Assembly: GCA_028687645.1 (NCBI GenBank)
Contig: JAQTZQ010000001.1
Span: 1 to 64,000, forward strand
Source of the DNA: Rhodocyclaceae bacterium
GTDB lineage: Bacteria > Pseudomonadota > Gammaproteobacteria > Burkholderiales > Rhodocyclaceae
Length of the DNA: 64,000 bases
Direction: 5' to 3'
The stretch's first letter is position 1; the number at the start of each line of letters is the position of its first letter. The notes beneath the pieces are model-generated. The model had not been told where the DNA came from, did no database searches, and saw nothing but the letters and a program-made list of their open reading frames with translations. The position numbers and the translations under genes were made by a program. Positions 29,696 to 40,580 of the stretch are shown here, piece by piece.

Positions 29696-29989
29696 ATGGC
29701 TGAAAACACCTTCAAACAAGCCTATGGCGTTCTGCAAAAACACGCCGAAGCACTCCGCACGCAGCAAGAACCGAACATTGATGACCTACTGACCATCGTT
29801 ACCGAGTCGGTCGATGCCTACAAAGTCTGCAAAGAGCGTATTGACGCCGTCGAAAAGGCATTGGAGCAGGCCCTGAGTGGTGCAGGGGTAAGCCATTCTG
29901 AAGGCTATTATTCAGAGGACAGTCATGGCGAACCGCCACCAGATGTGGGTTCGTCTACCCACCCAGCATTTATAGATATTCCGTTTTAG
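29696..29989 (+). CDS. xseB: Exonuclease VII small subunit-like protein with SSB-like C-terminal tip
   Basis: FKQAYGVLQKHAEALRTQQEPNIDDLLTIVTESVDAYKVCKERIDAVEKALEQAL; terminates ...PAFIDIPF. Confidence 0.8.
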   Translation: MAENTFKQAYGVLQKHAEALRTQQEPNIDDLLTIVTESVDAYKVCKERIDAVEKALEQALSGAGVSHSEGYYSEDSHGEPPPDVGSSTHPAFIDIPF

Positions 29990-30265
29990 CAATCACCGAC
30001 AAGACATACGCACAAATCAGGATAAGTAGCCCGAATGAGACATGATTTGAAGGTTTCCTTTACAGACAAAGATGCCAGAGGCAAGAAATAAGAGCTGAGT
30101 GCCCTCTCGGCAGTAAGCTGGGTCCTTGCTGGCCATCCTACGAAATGTCAGCAATAAGTTAAATGGCTGTCCATTCGAATGGGGTGGCGCAGCACGCCTA
30201 TGCGGTTTGACTGAGTTGCATTCAAGATATATTCGTTGCACTCGATTTAAGACCGCTGCCTGCGA

Positions 30266-30302
30266 GGTAATATTAATTACCATCCGGGTAATATTAAACA
30301 CC
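30266..30302 (+). promoter_or_regulatory. Tandem upstream activator-like sites (2 x 16 bp, 21-bp spacing)
   Basis: ggtaatattaattacc (30266-30281) and ggtaatattaaacacc (30287-30302); first 11 bp identical. Confidence 0.65.
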
Positions 30303-30365
30303 ACCCGCAATCTACCGATGCTGCGGGAAAATAATATCCTATTGATTTTATTGTAATTATTGTTA

Positions 30366-30381
30366 TGGCACGCCAATTGCT
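30366..30381 (+). promoter_or_regulatory. Sigma-54 (-24/-12) promoter
   Basis: TGGCACGCCAATTGCT matches the consensus TGGCACG-N4-TTGCW with correct GG-N10-GC spacing. Confidence 0.85.
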
Positions 30382-30418
30382 TAAGATGGTTAACTAAACT
30401 ATTCCGTAAGAGGATGCC

Positions 30419-31480
30419 ATGCTGAAGACCAACGATCTTGAACTGCTGAACCAGCGCGTGCAATTTGAAAAAAACGTTGTCGTACAACCGATTGATGCCC
30501 CGGTACAAGTCGAGTTGGCAAGAGATGGCAAAACCGCAAAGTTTTTCCACCGCAACACCGAGCTGCTGGCCAGTGTCGAACGACCGCTCATGCACCAGCT
30601 CGGCTCACGGCTGTGGATTACACAGGATTTCGCTGCCATCAACCAACGATGGAAAAGCACGCCGGCACAACAACTAGAACAGGAACTTGCATCCGTGTTT
30701 CAGCGGCATGACCTGGTAGTGCGCCACTATCGAGATGTAAGGGGCGTGAACAGGGTTTACGGCTTTGTCACTCCGGCCTTTGTTGATGTTAATCCGCTCG
30801 ACTTTCGCCAGCGCTTCATTGAGCAAATTCGGCTGAACACCGCGATTTCACCTAAGTGTGGCAGCCTGACCCGCGATAAAAACGGAGATCTGATGGAATG
30901 GTTCGATTTTCAATCACCTGGCTACCAAACCGAGTTTCGCTATGGCCTGCACTACGCCCGCAATAGTGGATATGATGCCTACAAGGTACATTGGGGCCGC
31001 GAGGTCATCATCTGCACCAACGGCCTTAAGCGCTGGGAAAGCAGTGTTTCGCGCTGGAAACACACCCGCGAACTAGCCGTGATGGATTTCATTGAAGAGA
31101 CCGTCAGGGAAGGCATTGCAAACCAGCAATGGCTGGAAGAACGCATCCATAACGCCCAAGACACCCAGTTGGCAGAAGATATCTTCCGCGAACTAATGGC
31201 GCGTTTGTCTCTGGCTGCGGCCACCAAAGAGCGCTTGCACAGCCGGGTTGAGGTTGAGGCAGAAGTGGTGGGTCGCAACGAATGGGCGCTGTCGCAGGCG
31301 ATGACCTGGCTTGGCACCCACGACCGTCACATGTCCTTCTGGATCAAGCAGCAGTTAACTGACTTGGGCACCGAACTGCTGGAAAACTCGCTGAAGAAGG
31401 TGCTTGAGGTTGATGTCAAGCCGCGTGGTGATGGGCGTTATGGAATCGTTCTGCCGCAGGCACGGAATTTATCGGCCTGA
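30419..31480 (+). CDS. DUF932-like protein
   Basis: RLWITQDFAAINQRW...FRYGLHYARNSGYDAYKVHWGREVIICTNGLKRWESSVSRWKHT. Confidence 0.6.
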   Translation: MLKTNDLELLNQRVQFEKNVVVQPIDAPVQVELARDGKTAKFFHRNTELLASVERPLMHQLGSRLWITQDFAAINQRWKSTPAQQLEQELASVFQRHDLVVRHYRDVRGVNRVYGFVTPAFVDVNPLDFRQRFIEQIRLNTAISPKCGSLTRDKNGDLMEWFDFQSPGYQTEFRYGLHYARNSGYDAYKVHWGREVIICTNGLKRWESSVSRWKHTRELAVMDFIEETVREGIANQQWLEERIHNAQDTQLAEDIFRELMARLSLAAATKERLHSRVEVEAEVVGRNEWALSQAMTWLGTHDRHMSFWIKQQLTDLGTELLENSLKKVLEVDVKPRGDGRYGIVLPQARNLSA

Positions 31481-31548
31481 AGTGTGCGCATACAGGTTTT
31501 TATAACTCAAATAATAAATTTGCTATCGGAATCTAAAGAAAGTTTTAA

Positions 31549-33684
31549 ATGTCAAATAAAAATAAAATTTTTAAAATTAAAAATGCCATTAATCATGTCA
31601 CGAATGATAAGACAAAGATTTATGGTTTCATTAATACCATTTTTGCGTTTGGGTTTTCATACCTGCTCGCTGTACTTCTTTACTACGTGCTTAATAGCTA
31701 TAGAGATTACGGGAGTATTGAGGCGGAAGAAGTATTTAAGCGTTTTAACGATTTAGACTGGTACTTAATATTAGCGTATTTTGCTGTTAGCATATTAATT
31801 TCCCTGTTTATAGAGTTATTCGCTTATCGTCCATTTATGCGACCGATACGTCGTGCCATAGCAAAAAAAAATGGGGATCACTTTAAATATGGGATGACTT
31901 ATATCTATGATGGTGACCAATGTAGGTTTTCCAGTTCCGATACATTTGGTTGGGGTGGCGGAAAAACAGACTTGGAATATATTAATTACATTTCAATGAT
32001 CTTGATCGGGTTTCCATTTTTAATTCTGATTCCCATTGAACATAAGATTCAGTATTTAAGGAGTCGTCAATATTTTACAAAAATCTTCTTCTTTTTGGCC
32101 GTGCAACTAAGACTAGCCATCTTTCCAAAAAATGCTGATCTCCTCATGTTTAAAGCGTGTGAGAAAATGATACTCGTGCAAGAATCCGACATTAATTACG
32201 GTAAATCGCGTTACTACTTGGCGCTGATGACTGAGAAGATCGGACGCAATCGATTTAACGCACAAGTTGATCAGGATATGTTGACTCGAACGCAGGAACT
32301 TTTGATAGAGGCCATCGATCTTGGTGTAGAGAATGCAGAGTTTCAGTTGGGAATGTTTTACCTGCAATATGCCAGCACACTTGCAGATCGGTCAGTTAAT
32401 GGCAACAAAGAGGGAGTAAGACTACTTCAGAATGTCATTTCGAAGCCGTCGAGCAACCTGGGAACTTGTAACATGTGCCGAATCGCAATTGCCAAATCAC
32501 TTTCTGACTCTGAAGATGCAGATGAACTGGAGTACGCAATAAAAATACTAGATGACTTTGATATTGGTAACAAAGAAACAGCCAAATTAGAGCGTAGTGG
32601 TTTATTTGTCAGAGACTGTTTGAAAGACAGAAGAGAAAAAAATGACGCTGCGTTTATTAAAGAGGCATTTAGGCTGACAATGATTAACCCGATGAAACAT
32701 GATTCCATACCACTTGACAAGAGAATGATTAATGCGGATTACACCTCGTTAAATGACATAAAAACAAAATTGAATCTAAAACTTGCAAATGCACGCGAGA
32801 TTGAATTGATCAAAACTCTCGAAGCCGAAAAAAGGAAGGCCACAGAAAACCTGATGGCGATGTTCTCCCATAAATTCAGGGGGCCGGTTGACAGCATTAT
32901 TTTCAACACTCAACACAAACACGATGAGCGCATTTATCTGGATGCCGCGCGAACCATGACCGGCTTGTTGGAAGTGTTCAGCATCGTTTCCACCGAACCC
33001 GAAAATTTGGCTGAGGCGATGCGAAACGACCTTGGGGGCAGTGGTTCGCCGGAAAAAACCATTCTGCGCTCCTTGAAGTTGGCTTTGATGCAGTTGCTCT
33101 CCCAGCGAAACATAAAGCGCATGTCGCGGCATTATTGGCGCCATGCCCGTCGCGGCGGCCTGGTGCCGGAGAATGTCAGTTTCAAGGACTGGGCGACCCA
33201 GTCAGAAACGACCGTGTTGGAGAAAGAAATTCAGGAAAAGCTGGAAATGGCGGTGAGCGCCCTTTCCATCGAAAACGGCGCGGTGGAGCTGTTGGCCTGG
33301 CTGCAGAGCAACCTCTTCGCAACCACGATTGAAGTCGCCGACGATAGCCAAATCCGATTTGCTGAGTATGGGCGTAAAGAGGCCTTGCTGATCACCATCA
33401 TGACTGAAGTGCTGGTCAATGCCATCAAACACACGGATGTCACATCTAGCCAGCCATTGAGCATAAGCTGGAAAGAAGAAGATCAAGCACTGGTGTTTGA
33501 ATGTACCAACCCGAGTAGCCGGGAATCGCGCAGTGGTGTAAGCCGTGGCAGTGGCAAAGGCCATCTGTTTTTGAAGACACTGCTGGATAAAATGCAGGGT
33601 GAATTCAAACCTGATGTGTATAGAGATTTATCTTCGGTTCATATAACCATGCCGTATGATTTGCTTAAAGGAGCTGCAAAGTGA
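31549..33684 (+). CDS. Membrane histidine kinase-like protein with helical-repeat linker
   Basis: Two N-terminal TM helices; H-box-like MFSHKFRGPVDSIIFN; N-box MTEVLVNAIKHT; G-box SGKGHLFLKTLLDKMQG. Confidence 0.8.
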   Translation: MSNKNKIFKIKNAINHVTNDKTKIYGFINTIFAFGFSYLLAVLLYYVLNSYRDYGSIEAEEVFKRFNDLDWYLILAYFAVSILISLFIELFAYRPFMRPIRRAIAKKNGDHFKYGMTYIYDGDQCRFSSSDTFGWGGGKTDLEYINYISMILIGFPFLILIPIEHKIQYLRSRQYFTKIFFFLAVQLRLAIFPKNADLLMFKACEKMILVQESDINYGKSRYYLALMTEKIGRNRFNAQVDQDMLTRTQELLIEAIDLGVENAEFQLGMFYLQYASTLADRSVNGNKEGVRLLQNVISKPSSNLGTCNMCRIAIAKSLSDSEDADELEYAIKILDDFDIGNKETAKLERSGLFVRDCLKDRREKNDAAFIKEAFRLTMINPMKHDSIPLDKRMINADYTSLNDIKTKLNLKLANAREIELIKTLEAEKRKATENLMAMFSHKFRGPVDSIIFNTQHKHDERIYLDAARTMTGLLEVFSIVSTEPENLAEAMRNDLGGSGSPEKTILRSLKLALMQLLSQRNIKRMSRHYWRHARRGGLVPENVSFKDWATQSETTVLEKEIQEKLEMAVSALSIENGAVELLAWLQSNLFATTIEVADDSQIRFAEYGRKEALLITIMTEVLVNAIKHTDVTSSQPLSISWKEEDQALVFECTNPSSRESRSGVSRGSGKGHLFLKTLLDKMQGEFKPDVYRDLSSVHITMPYDLLKGAAK

Positions 33685-35054
33685 GTGCATTTTTATGGGT
33701 AGAGGATTTTGAAGGCGGGCAATATCGCGAGTTTGCCTTCAAGTTGTTTGGCGAAGCATTAGGTATTCCAGCCCATGACTTTTCAGATACAGAAACGGGT
33801 TTGAAGCAGCTATTGAAGAAAAACGATATTTATCTGGCGACTAATTTTGCTGATGGGCTCCGATTTATCAACGATGAATCGGAGCGTAAAAGAATTGATT
33901 ATGTGGTTCTGGATATTGATTTGGCACTCATGGGGCCAGACATCTCAGATGATGAACCGCTTATCCGACCCGTGCTGGAGAGCTGGTACAACTACAAGCC
34001 AGCCGATGCCAACGAGGAAGAATCATTCAATCGAGCTTGTGATGAACTGAAACGCGTCGCCGGTTATCATTTATATGTTGATCTGGTTGTAAATCTACGC
34101 TTTCCGCGTGACCGCATATTGTTTTGTTCAAATCATGGCGGCTACCTCAAGGCCATTCAGGATAGTTTCAACGGGGCAAAAATCAAGCCGCCAGCAGTGC
34201 TCACCAAATCCGATCCTGCCTTGAGCCATGAAGTAAGTGCTTTTTACGCTGATGAATATAGCCATGTTCGGCGCATCATCCTTGCTATTTGCGATGAACT
34301 GTCAGATGCGCTTCGATTCAAACAAGCCGAATTTACTATGGCAAAAGTTTTCAAAAATTCCGAGGACACGCTTAAAGCAACCGATGGCGCGTATTTTCTC
34401 GGTGTTTTGCCCCATCTTTTGCCGGCTTATCTCAATGACGATACTGAAATTCGATTGGTATATCGGCAGCTTGTCCGCGCCTTGACGCAAGAGTTTGTTG
34501 ATAAGGTGGATTACGAAGGCATGCCGAAAAACAAGAAGCCATTTGTCAGAGTGCTCCATACCATAAGAAACTGGACAAGCCACGACAGCAGGGCACTAAA
34601 TAATCTGGACGCCAGTGATGTGGCATATATATTTTACCTTTTCATTCAGACGGGATTTTCGATCAAGACGACAGTCATCGAATCTGTATTGGGTGATCTT
34701 TTGAACATTATCGGGCGTCACGGAGAAATAGATCACGAACTTCTCAACAGAGCAATCATCAATTCGATTGAAGATGTTTCACAACGAGGTGATGCTTTGT
34801 CAGATGAGGCAAAGAGCATTTTCTATCAAGAAAGAACGCCCTTTGGACTGAAAGTAAATTTACTTTCCCAAAATTCCTGTTTGTTCCCGGGTGAGCAAAA
34901 AAAATTCATTTATCAAATATTTTGGCACAACATTGTGACTCTGAATGACACAAATAGCTTGTCACCCCAATCGACCTTCTTCAGCAATGACGGCGCTTAC
35001 GCCGCTATAAAACAGTTGTCGCATAGAATCTTCAATAAGTCTTTTGTGGTGTGA
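33681..35054 (+). CDS. Receiver-like domain protein with unknown C-terminal domain
   Basis: FLWVEDFEGG (acidic pair), IDYVVLDIDLAL (phospho-Asp), ILFCSNHGG, PAVLTKSD; 4-bp overlap with kinase. Confidence 0.7.
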   Translation: MSAFLWVEDFEGGQYREFAFKLFGEALGIPAHDFSDTETGLKQLLKKNDIYLATNFADGLRFINDESERKRIDYVVLDIDLALMGPDISDDEPLIRPVLESWYNYKPADANEEESFNRACDELKRVAGYHLYVDLVVNLRFPRDRILFCSNHGGYLKAIQDSFNGAKIKPPAVLTKSDPALSHEVSAFYADEYSHVRRIILAICDELSDALRFKQAEFTMAKVFKNSEDTLKATDGAYFLGVLPHLLPAYLNDDTEIRLVYRQLVRALTQEFVDKVDYEGMPKNKKPFVRVLHTIRNWTSHDSRALNNLDASDVAYIFYLFIQTGFSIKTTVIESVLGDLLNIIGRHGEIDHELLNRAIINSIEDVSQRGDALSDEAKSIFYQERTPFGLKVNLLSQNSCLFPGEQKKFIYQIFWHNIVTLNDTNSLSPQSTFFSNDGAYAAIKQLSHRIFNKSFVV

Positions 35055-35096
35055 CCCGCCCGTCCCATTAGCCGCCATTTGATATTGCGACCATTC

Positions 35097-36626
35097 ATGC
35101 CGCCGTCAGAATCTACGCCGATTGTAATTTCGGGTGCTATCACTCACCTCCTATGCTGGATCGGTAGCCTCGACCTGAAATCCGCCAAAGCCTCTGAGGT
35201 CAACGGCCCAATCACGGCCACTGTCCGCGCGTTGGAATCTTCGCTAGCCAAGGTGGTTCTGCTTAGCAATTTCCCGGCTGCTGACAATACGCTATTCATG
35301 GATTGGCTGCGCCAGTACACGGCGGCAGAGATTGAGTTGGGCTGGGATCAGCCCGGTATGAGTCCTGTGGACTATCGCGCCATTCATGCCGCTGAGAAGG
35401 CGGTTCTGGTGCGTTATGCGCCTTTGGGCAAGCGTTCAGCCATTTTGCTCAGCCCAGGCACCCCGCAAATGCAGTCGGTCTGGTTGTTATTGGCCAAGAC
35501 CTATTACCCTGCCTTGGTGTTGCTGGCTTCGTCGATTCAGCAGGGTGTCGAGCAAGTCGATTTTCCGTTTCAGATTGCGGCGGAATTCACGCCGCTGTCC
35601 GATGCCAAGCTACACGAACTGGTCAGCGCACCGGAATCCGTCACCGAGTTTGACGACATTTTGACTTGTGCCGAAGGGGTGCAAACGCTCAAGCAGAAGG
35701 CGGCGCAATTAGCGCGGCGCGATCTGCCGGTGTTGTTGCTAGGTGAAACCGGTACCGGCAAGGAGCTGTTTGCCACTGCCATTCATCATGCCAGTACGCG
35801 GGACGGGCAGCCGATGATTGCCCTTAACTGTGGTGCCATCCCACCCGAACTGGTGGATGCGGAGTTGTTCGGCCATGAAAAGGGGGCCTTTACCGGTGCC
35901 ATACAGCGCAAGTCGGGTATTTTTGAGTCGGCTAATGGCGGCACGGTGTTTCTGGATGAGATTGGCGAGTTGCCTTTGCTTGCTCAGGTGCGCCTGCTGC
36001 GAGTGTTACAGGAAAAACGAATCCGGCGCGTGGGTGGGAGTGAGGAGGTCGCTATTGATGTGCGGATCATCGCCGCTACGCATCGTGACCTAGCCCAGCA
36101 GGTCGCCAGCGGGCAGTTCCGGGAAGACCTGTTTTATCGACTCTCCATTGGCGTACTGACACTACCGCCTCTGCGTGAACGTGCTGGTGACATCCTGTTT
36201 CTGGCCGAGCATCTGTTGCAGTCGATTGCGGCAGCAGAGGACTTGCCGGTCAAACGCCTTTCCAGCGAAGCCGCCTGTTTGATTCTGAACCACAGCTGGC
36301 CCGGCAATGTGCGAGAACTACAGAACACCCTGCTGCGGGCGACGCTCTGGCAACGCGGGGAGACTTTGACGGCGGATGACCTAGAACAGGCATTGCTGCG
36401 ACGACCGACCAGCTCGGATCGAGCCTCCGACACAATTCTTAACCGACCCTTTGGCGGCTCATTTCAGCTGGAAGCCCTGTTGGATGACGTAGAGCGCCAC
36501 TTTCTGTTGCGCGCAATGCAGCAAGCGAATGGGGTGAAGAAGGCGGCTTCGGATTTGCTCGGTTATCGCGATACGAATCAGACGCTGAACAAACGGCTGG
36601 CAAAGCATGGGCTCAGTATTGGGTGA
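35097..36626 (+). CDS. Sigma-54-dependent transcriptional activator with N-terminal CARF/RtcR-like sensor domain
   Basis: [31 protein letters not shown] (GAFTGA loop), Fis-like C-term; N-term [33 protein letters not shown] resembles RtcR. Confidence 0.88.
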   Translation: MPPSESTPIVISGAITHLLCWIGSLDLKSAKASEVNGPITATVRALESSLAKVVLLSNFPAADNTLFMDWLRQYTAAEIELGWDQPGMSPVDYRAIHAAEKAVLVRYAPLGKRSAILLSPGTPQMQSVWLLLAKTYYPALVLLASSIQQGVEQVDFPFQIAAEFTPLSDAKLHELVSAPESVTEFDDILTCAEGVQTLKQKAAQLARRDLPVLLLGETGTGKELFATAIHHASTRDGQPMIALNCGAIPPELVDAELFGHEKGAFTGAIQRKSGIFESANGGTVFLDEIGELPLLAQVRLLRVLQEKRIRRVGGSEEVAIDVRIIAATHRDLAQQVASGQFREDLFYRLSIGVLTLPPLRERAGDILFLAEHLLQSIAAAEDLPVKRLSSEAACLILNHSWPGNVRELQNTLLRATLWQRGETLTADDLEQALLRRPTSSDRASDTILNRPFGGSFQLEALLDDVERHFLLRAMQQANGVKKAASDLLGYRDTNQTLNKRLAKHGLSIG

Positions 36627-36628
36627 TC

Positions 36629-36838
36629 AATTTAACTGTTGAACTCGGGTGGTTGGCTTACTACGGGAAGTTCTGTCGCTCGACGAGGTATCCAGTGTTC
36701 AGGCATTTCAACAAGACGTTGTTGGCTTGGGCAATGCGAGAGTACCGTCGGTTTAGACATCACAAGATAAGGCGTTTGTATCACCCGGGAATTTTCGATG
36801 CAATACCGGCAAATCGGGAGCGAAACTTACTTCGATGA
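36629..36838 (+). pseudogene. Group II intron reverse transcriptase C-terminal (maturase) fragment
   Basis: GWLAYYGKFCRSTRYPVFRHFNKTLLAWAMREYRRFRHHKIRR matches the maturase-specific domain; no upstream RT domain. Confidence 0.75.
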
Positions 36839-37067
36839 ATTTATGGGGAAGAAGGGAACATCCTTAGAGCCAGATTGGACAGAGAAATGGCCCTTCTAAA
36901 AGCGAATGGGGCTTATTGCTGTCAGATAAAATAGACCACAGCAATAAATGTGAACAGCGGCTTGGGTGAGCCCCTGAAAGGTCACTTTTGGTCAATTGGA
37001 TGGTGAGCAGAGGCTCCTATCAACAAATGACCCAACTGTCGCCCTCCTGATAAGAAAGAACAATAAC

Positions 37068-39161
37068 GTGAACTACGATCCGAAACGTGCGCTGGAACTT
37101 CTCCAAATCGGATCTGGTCGTGATGACGCGATCTTCCGTGAAGGTCAAGAAGATGCTATACGTCATATCGTTGAAGGCAAGGGACGCTTGCTGGTTGTGC
37201 AGAAGACCGGTTGGGGGAAGAGCTTTGTATATTTCATCGCGACCAAGCTGCTTCGTGAAGCCGGAAAAGGCCCCTCCTTATTGATCTCTCCACTGTTGGC
37301 GTTAATGCGAAACCAAATTGTTGCAGCGGAGAGGATGGGGGTTCGCGCTGCAGCGATCAACTCCGACAACTTTAGCGATTGGGCAAATATTGAACGGAGT
37401 CTTATAGCGGGTGAGCTAGATATTCTTTTGATTTCACCCGAGAGGCTAGCAAATGAACGATTTAGTACGAAAGTGTTAGCTAGTGTCGCTGACCAGATTG
37501 CCATGTTGGTAATTGATGAAACACATTGCATTTCTGATTGGGGGCATGACTTCCGCCCTCACTACCGACTACTAGAACGCATCGTGAAAACCCTGCCACC
37601 TAATTTACGGCTTTTGGCAACCACTGCGACTGCCAACAATCGCGTGATGGAAGATCTCGTTGCCGTGTTAGGACCAAAGTTAGATGTTTCACGGGGCGAT
37701 TTGAATCGCACCTCCCTATCACTCCAAACCATTCGCTTACCGAGCCAGGCTGAGCGCCTTGCATGGTTGGCGGAGCAACTCTCCACCCTAGAGGGTCACG
37801 GCATCATTTACACGCTGACCGTGCGAGATGCACAGTTGGTCACAGCATGGCTGATGTTTCGTGGGTTCAATGTTAAAACCTACACAGGTGCCACTGCTGA
37901 AAATCGTGAGACTCTTGAGAACGAGTTATTAGACAACAAAGTCAAAGCTCTTGTGGCTACAGCGGCACTGGGGATGGGGTATGACAAACCCGATCTGGCA
38001 TTTGTAATCCATTACCAAAGGACAGGTTCTGTCGTTGAATACTATCAGCAGGTCGGTAGGGCTGGACGTGCGCTAGAGTCGGCGTATGGAGTACTTCTGA
38101 GTGGCGAAGAAGAAGTCAATATTGGGGACTGGTTTATCAATTCAGCATTCCCAACGCGACAAGAGGTCGCATACGTTCTTGAGGCGCTTGAGGAAGCCCC
38201 AGAAGGGCTTACCCTCAATGATCTCTTAATGCGAGTCAATCTAAGCATGGCTCGTATTGAAAAAACCATCGCATTGCTTTCACTAGAGTCGCCAGCACCA
38301 ATAGTCAATGACGGCAAATATTGGCAACTCACTGCAGCAAGATTGAGTGAGGATTTTTGGGCACGAGCGGAAAGACTCACAGCTCTGCGGCGTGTCGAGC
38401 AGCAGCAAATGCACGACTACGTCGATCTCCCTTATGGGGGGCATATGCGTTATCTAGTAAGTGCGCTTGACGGTGATACAAATGCCGTGACAACTCCTGT
38501 CCTTCCCCCTCTTTCGACTGTTGTAAACGCAGAGTTGGTTCAGGCAGCCATAAAGTTTCTTCAATCTGCAATTCATGCAATCCAGCCACGCAAACAATGG
38601 CCACAAGGGGGACTGCCTAAATATGGAATTAATGCGCAGTTGGGGCCAAGAAGCATTGCAAAAGAACACCAGGCTCAGCCGGGAAGGGCTCTCTGCGTTT
38701 GGGGTGATGCCGGCTGGGGTGGCAAGGTTAAGCGAGGAAAATATCACGATGGCAAATTCTCAGACGAACTGGTTATTGCATGCGTGGACATGATTAAGGG
38801 GTGGAGCCCTCAACCCAAGCCAGCATGGGTAACATGCGTACCTTCGCTGCGCCATCCTTTTCTCGTTCCTAATTTTGCGAAACGATTGGCTGAGGCATTG
38901 GAGTTACCTTTTTTTATGGTTATCGCAAAGACTGATGAAAGGCCTGAACAAAAGAAAATGGCAAACATTGTTCAGCAGGTGCGCAATATTGACGGTTCAC
39001 TCGAGCTAAATGGTCAACCTGTATCTCATGGACCGGTATTGTTAGTCGATGACATGGTTGATTCACGGTGGACGCTCACGGTATCGGCCTGGCTTTTGCG
39101 TAAAGGAGGTAGCGGAGACGTTTGGCCTTTGGCACTCTCGCAAACGGGGTACGACGCATGA
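37068..39161 (+). CDS. RecQ-family helicase fused to C-terminal ComF-like phosphoribosyltransferase domain
   Basis: [58 protein letters not shown]-term [22 protein letters not shown]...[16 protein letters not shown]. Confidence 0.88.
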   Translation: MNYDPKRALELLQIGSGRDDAIFREGQEDAIRHIVEGKGRLLVVQKTGWGKSFVYFIATKLLREAGKGPSLLISPLLALMRNQIVAAERMGVRAAAINSDNFSDWANIERSLIAGELDILLISPERLANERFSTKVLASVADQIAMLVIDETHCISDWGHDFRPHYRLLERIVKTLPPNLRLLATTATANNRVMEDLVAVLGPKLDVSRGDLNRTSLSLQTIRLPSQAERLAWLAEQLSTLEGHGIIYTLTVRDAQLVTAWLMFRGFNVKTYTGATAENRETLENELLDNKVKALVATAALGMGYDKPDLAFVIHYQRTGSVVEYYQQVGRAGRALESAYGVLLSGEEEVNIGDWFINSAFPTRQEVAYVLEALEEAPEGLTLNDLLMRVNLSMARIEKTIALLSLESPAPIVNDGKYWQLTAARLSEDFWARAERLTALRRVEQQQMHDYVDLPYGGHMRYLVSALDGDTNAVTTPVLPPLSTVVNAELVQAAIKFLQSAIHAIQPRKQWPQGGLPKYGINAQLGPRSIAKEHQAQPGRALCVWGDAGWGGKVKRGKYHDGKFSDELVIACVDMIKGWSPQPKPAWVTCVPSLRHPFLVPNFAKRLAEALELPFFMVIAKTDERPEQKKMANIVQQVRNIDGSLELNGQPVSHGPVLLVDDMVDSRWTLTVSAWLLRKGGSGDVWPLALSQTGYDA

Positions 39162-40579
39162 CGTCACTATGCTCTCCAAATACAAAAGCAATCTTATTGC
39201 TCACTGCACCGCTGATAGTAGGGGGTAAATCATCAACACCAGAGCTACTTAAGCCGAGCGAATACAATAACCTCGCCTTTCATTTGCGCGAAATGAAGGC
39301 GCAACCAGCCGATCTCATATCTCCGGATGCGATTAATCTCATCCGTGCTTGCCAGACTGTAGTTGACGAAAACCGTCTGAAACAACTGTTGGCGCGTGGA
39401 TTCCTACTTAGCCAAGCTGTTGAGCGATGGCATGCCCGTGCGATATGGGTAGTTAGTCGTGCTGATGCGGATTACCCACAACGTTTAAAGACGCAACTGC
39501 GCGAAAAGTCACCCGCCTTGCTTTACGGTTGCGGTGACATCAGTCTTTTGGATTCTGGTGGACTTGCCATAGTTGGGTCGCGTCATGTGGATGATTCACT
39601 TGTTAACTACACGCTGGAAATAGGCAGACTTACCGCTCGTTCTGGTAAGGCATTGGTCTCAGGTGGAGCCAAGGGGATCGACCAGGCGGCCATGCGAGGG
39701 GCATTGAGTGCTGGCGGCAAAGTTCGGGGTGTTCTCGCGGATGGCCTAGAGAAAATGGCATTGGAACGCGAGTACCGCAATCCGTTGCTCAATGGTCAAC
39801 TGGTATTAATCTCGCCGTATGACCCTAATGCGGGATTTAACGTTGGTCACGCAATGGAGCGTAACAAATTTATATATGCATTGGCAGATGCATCCTTGGT
39901 TGTAAGTTCTGATGTTGGAAAGGGCGGAACTTGGACGGGGGCCGTTGAACAACTCAATAAACAGAAGTCAGTTCCTGTCTATGTTAGATCGACAGGGGAG
40001 CCGTCAGAGGGGCTTGAGGCACTCCTTAAGAAGGGTGCGATTTCTTGGCCTAACCCACAAGACGTGAATTCGTTCGAGGCAGTATTCGATGTGGTGATAC
40101 CAATCCCGGATGCATCCCCCCAGATTGCTCTATCTTTATTTTCGGACAATCAGCCTGCCAAACCTGCGGTTTCAACACAAGTGTTACTCGAACCTGTCCA
40201 GGTATCTCAAAAAGGGGGGGAGTTATTGGCAACAATTGCCGCGCTTCCTGATGAACGACTAACGACCGTATTAGCTGAGGAGCCGATAACTTTGAAGCAG
40301 GAGTGTGACGTCGAAATCGGCAATACGAATGATTTGTCAAAACAGACGTCGGCATCGGCAGAAATGCTATTCGCAGCAGTACGTGAGGCGATTCGGCAGA
40401 TATTGAGCAATCCGATGAATGACTCCGAAGTTGCCGCCACTTTAAATGTCACAACTACTCAAGCAAAGGAGTGGCTAAAACGCTTGGTCGATGAAGGTTA
40501 TTTGGAGAAACAAAAAAAACCAGTCGCCTACATTATCAAGAGAAAAGGGGCGTTAGATTTGTCTGATAAGTCAAATTAG
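39158..40579 (+). CDS. DprA/Smf-like protein with C-terminal winged helix
   Basis: [52 protein letters not shown] overlap with RecQ-PRTase. Confidence 0.85.
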   Translation: MTSLCSPNTKAILLLTAPLIVGGKSSTPELLKPSEYNNLAFHLREMKAQPADLISPDAINLIRACQTVVDENRLKQLLARGFLLSQAVERWHARAIWVVSRADADYPQRLKTQLREKSPALLYGCGDISLLDSGGLAIVGSRHVDDSLVNYTLEIGRLTARSGKALVSGGAKGIDQAAMRGALSAGGKVRGVLADGLEKMALEREYRNPLLNGQLVLISPYDPNAGFNVGHAMERNKFIYALADASLVVSSDVGKGGTWTGAVEQLNKQKSVPVYVRSTGEPSEGLEALLKKGAISWPNPQDVNSFEAVFDVVIPIPDASPQIALSLFSDNQPAKPAVSTQVLLEPVQVSQKGGELLATIAALPDERLTTVLAEEPITLKQECDVEIGNTNDLSKQTSASAEMLFAAVREAIRQILSNPMNDSEVAATLNVTTTQAKEWLKRLVDEGYLEKQKKPVAYIIKRKGALDLSDKSN

Positions 40580-40580
40580 C

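Noticed and set aside
31549-36626. Detocs assignment
   Set aside because: Kinase with helical repeats plus receiver is reminiscent, but a CARF-like sigma-54 activator replaces the expected third component and the receiver's partner domain is not recognised.
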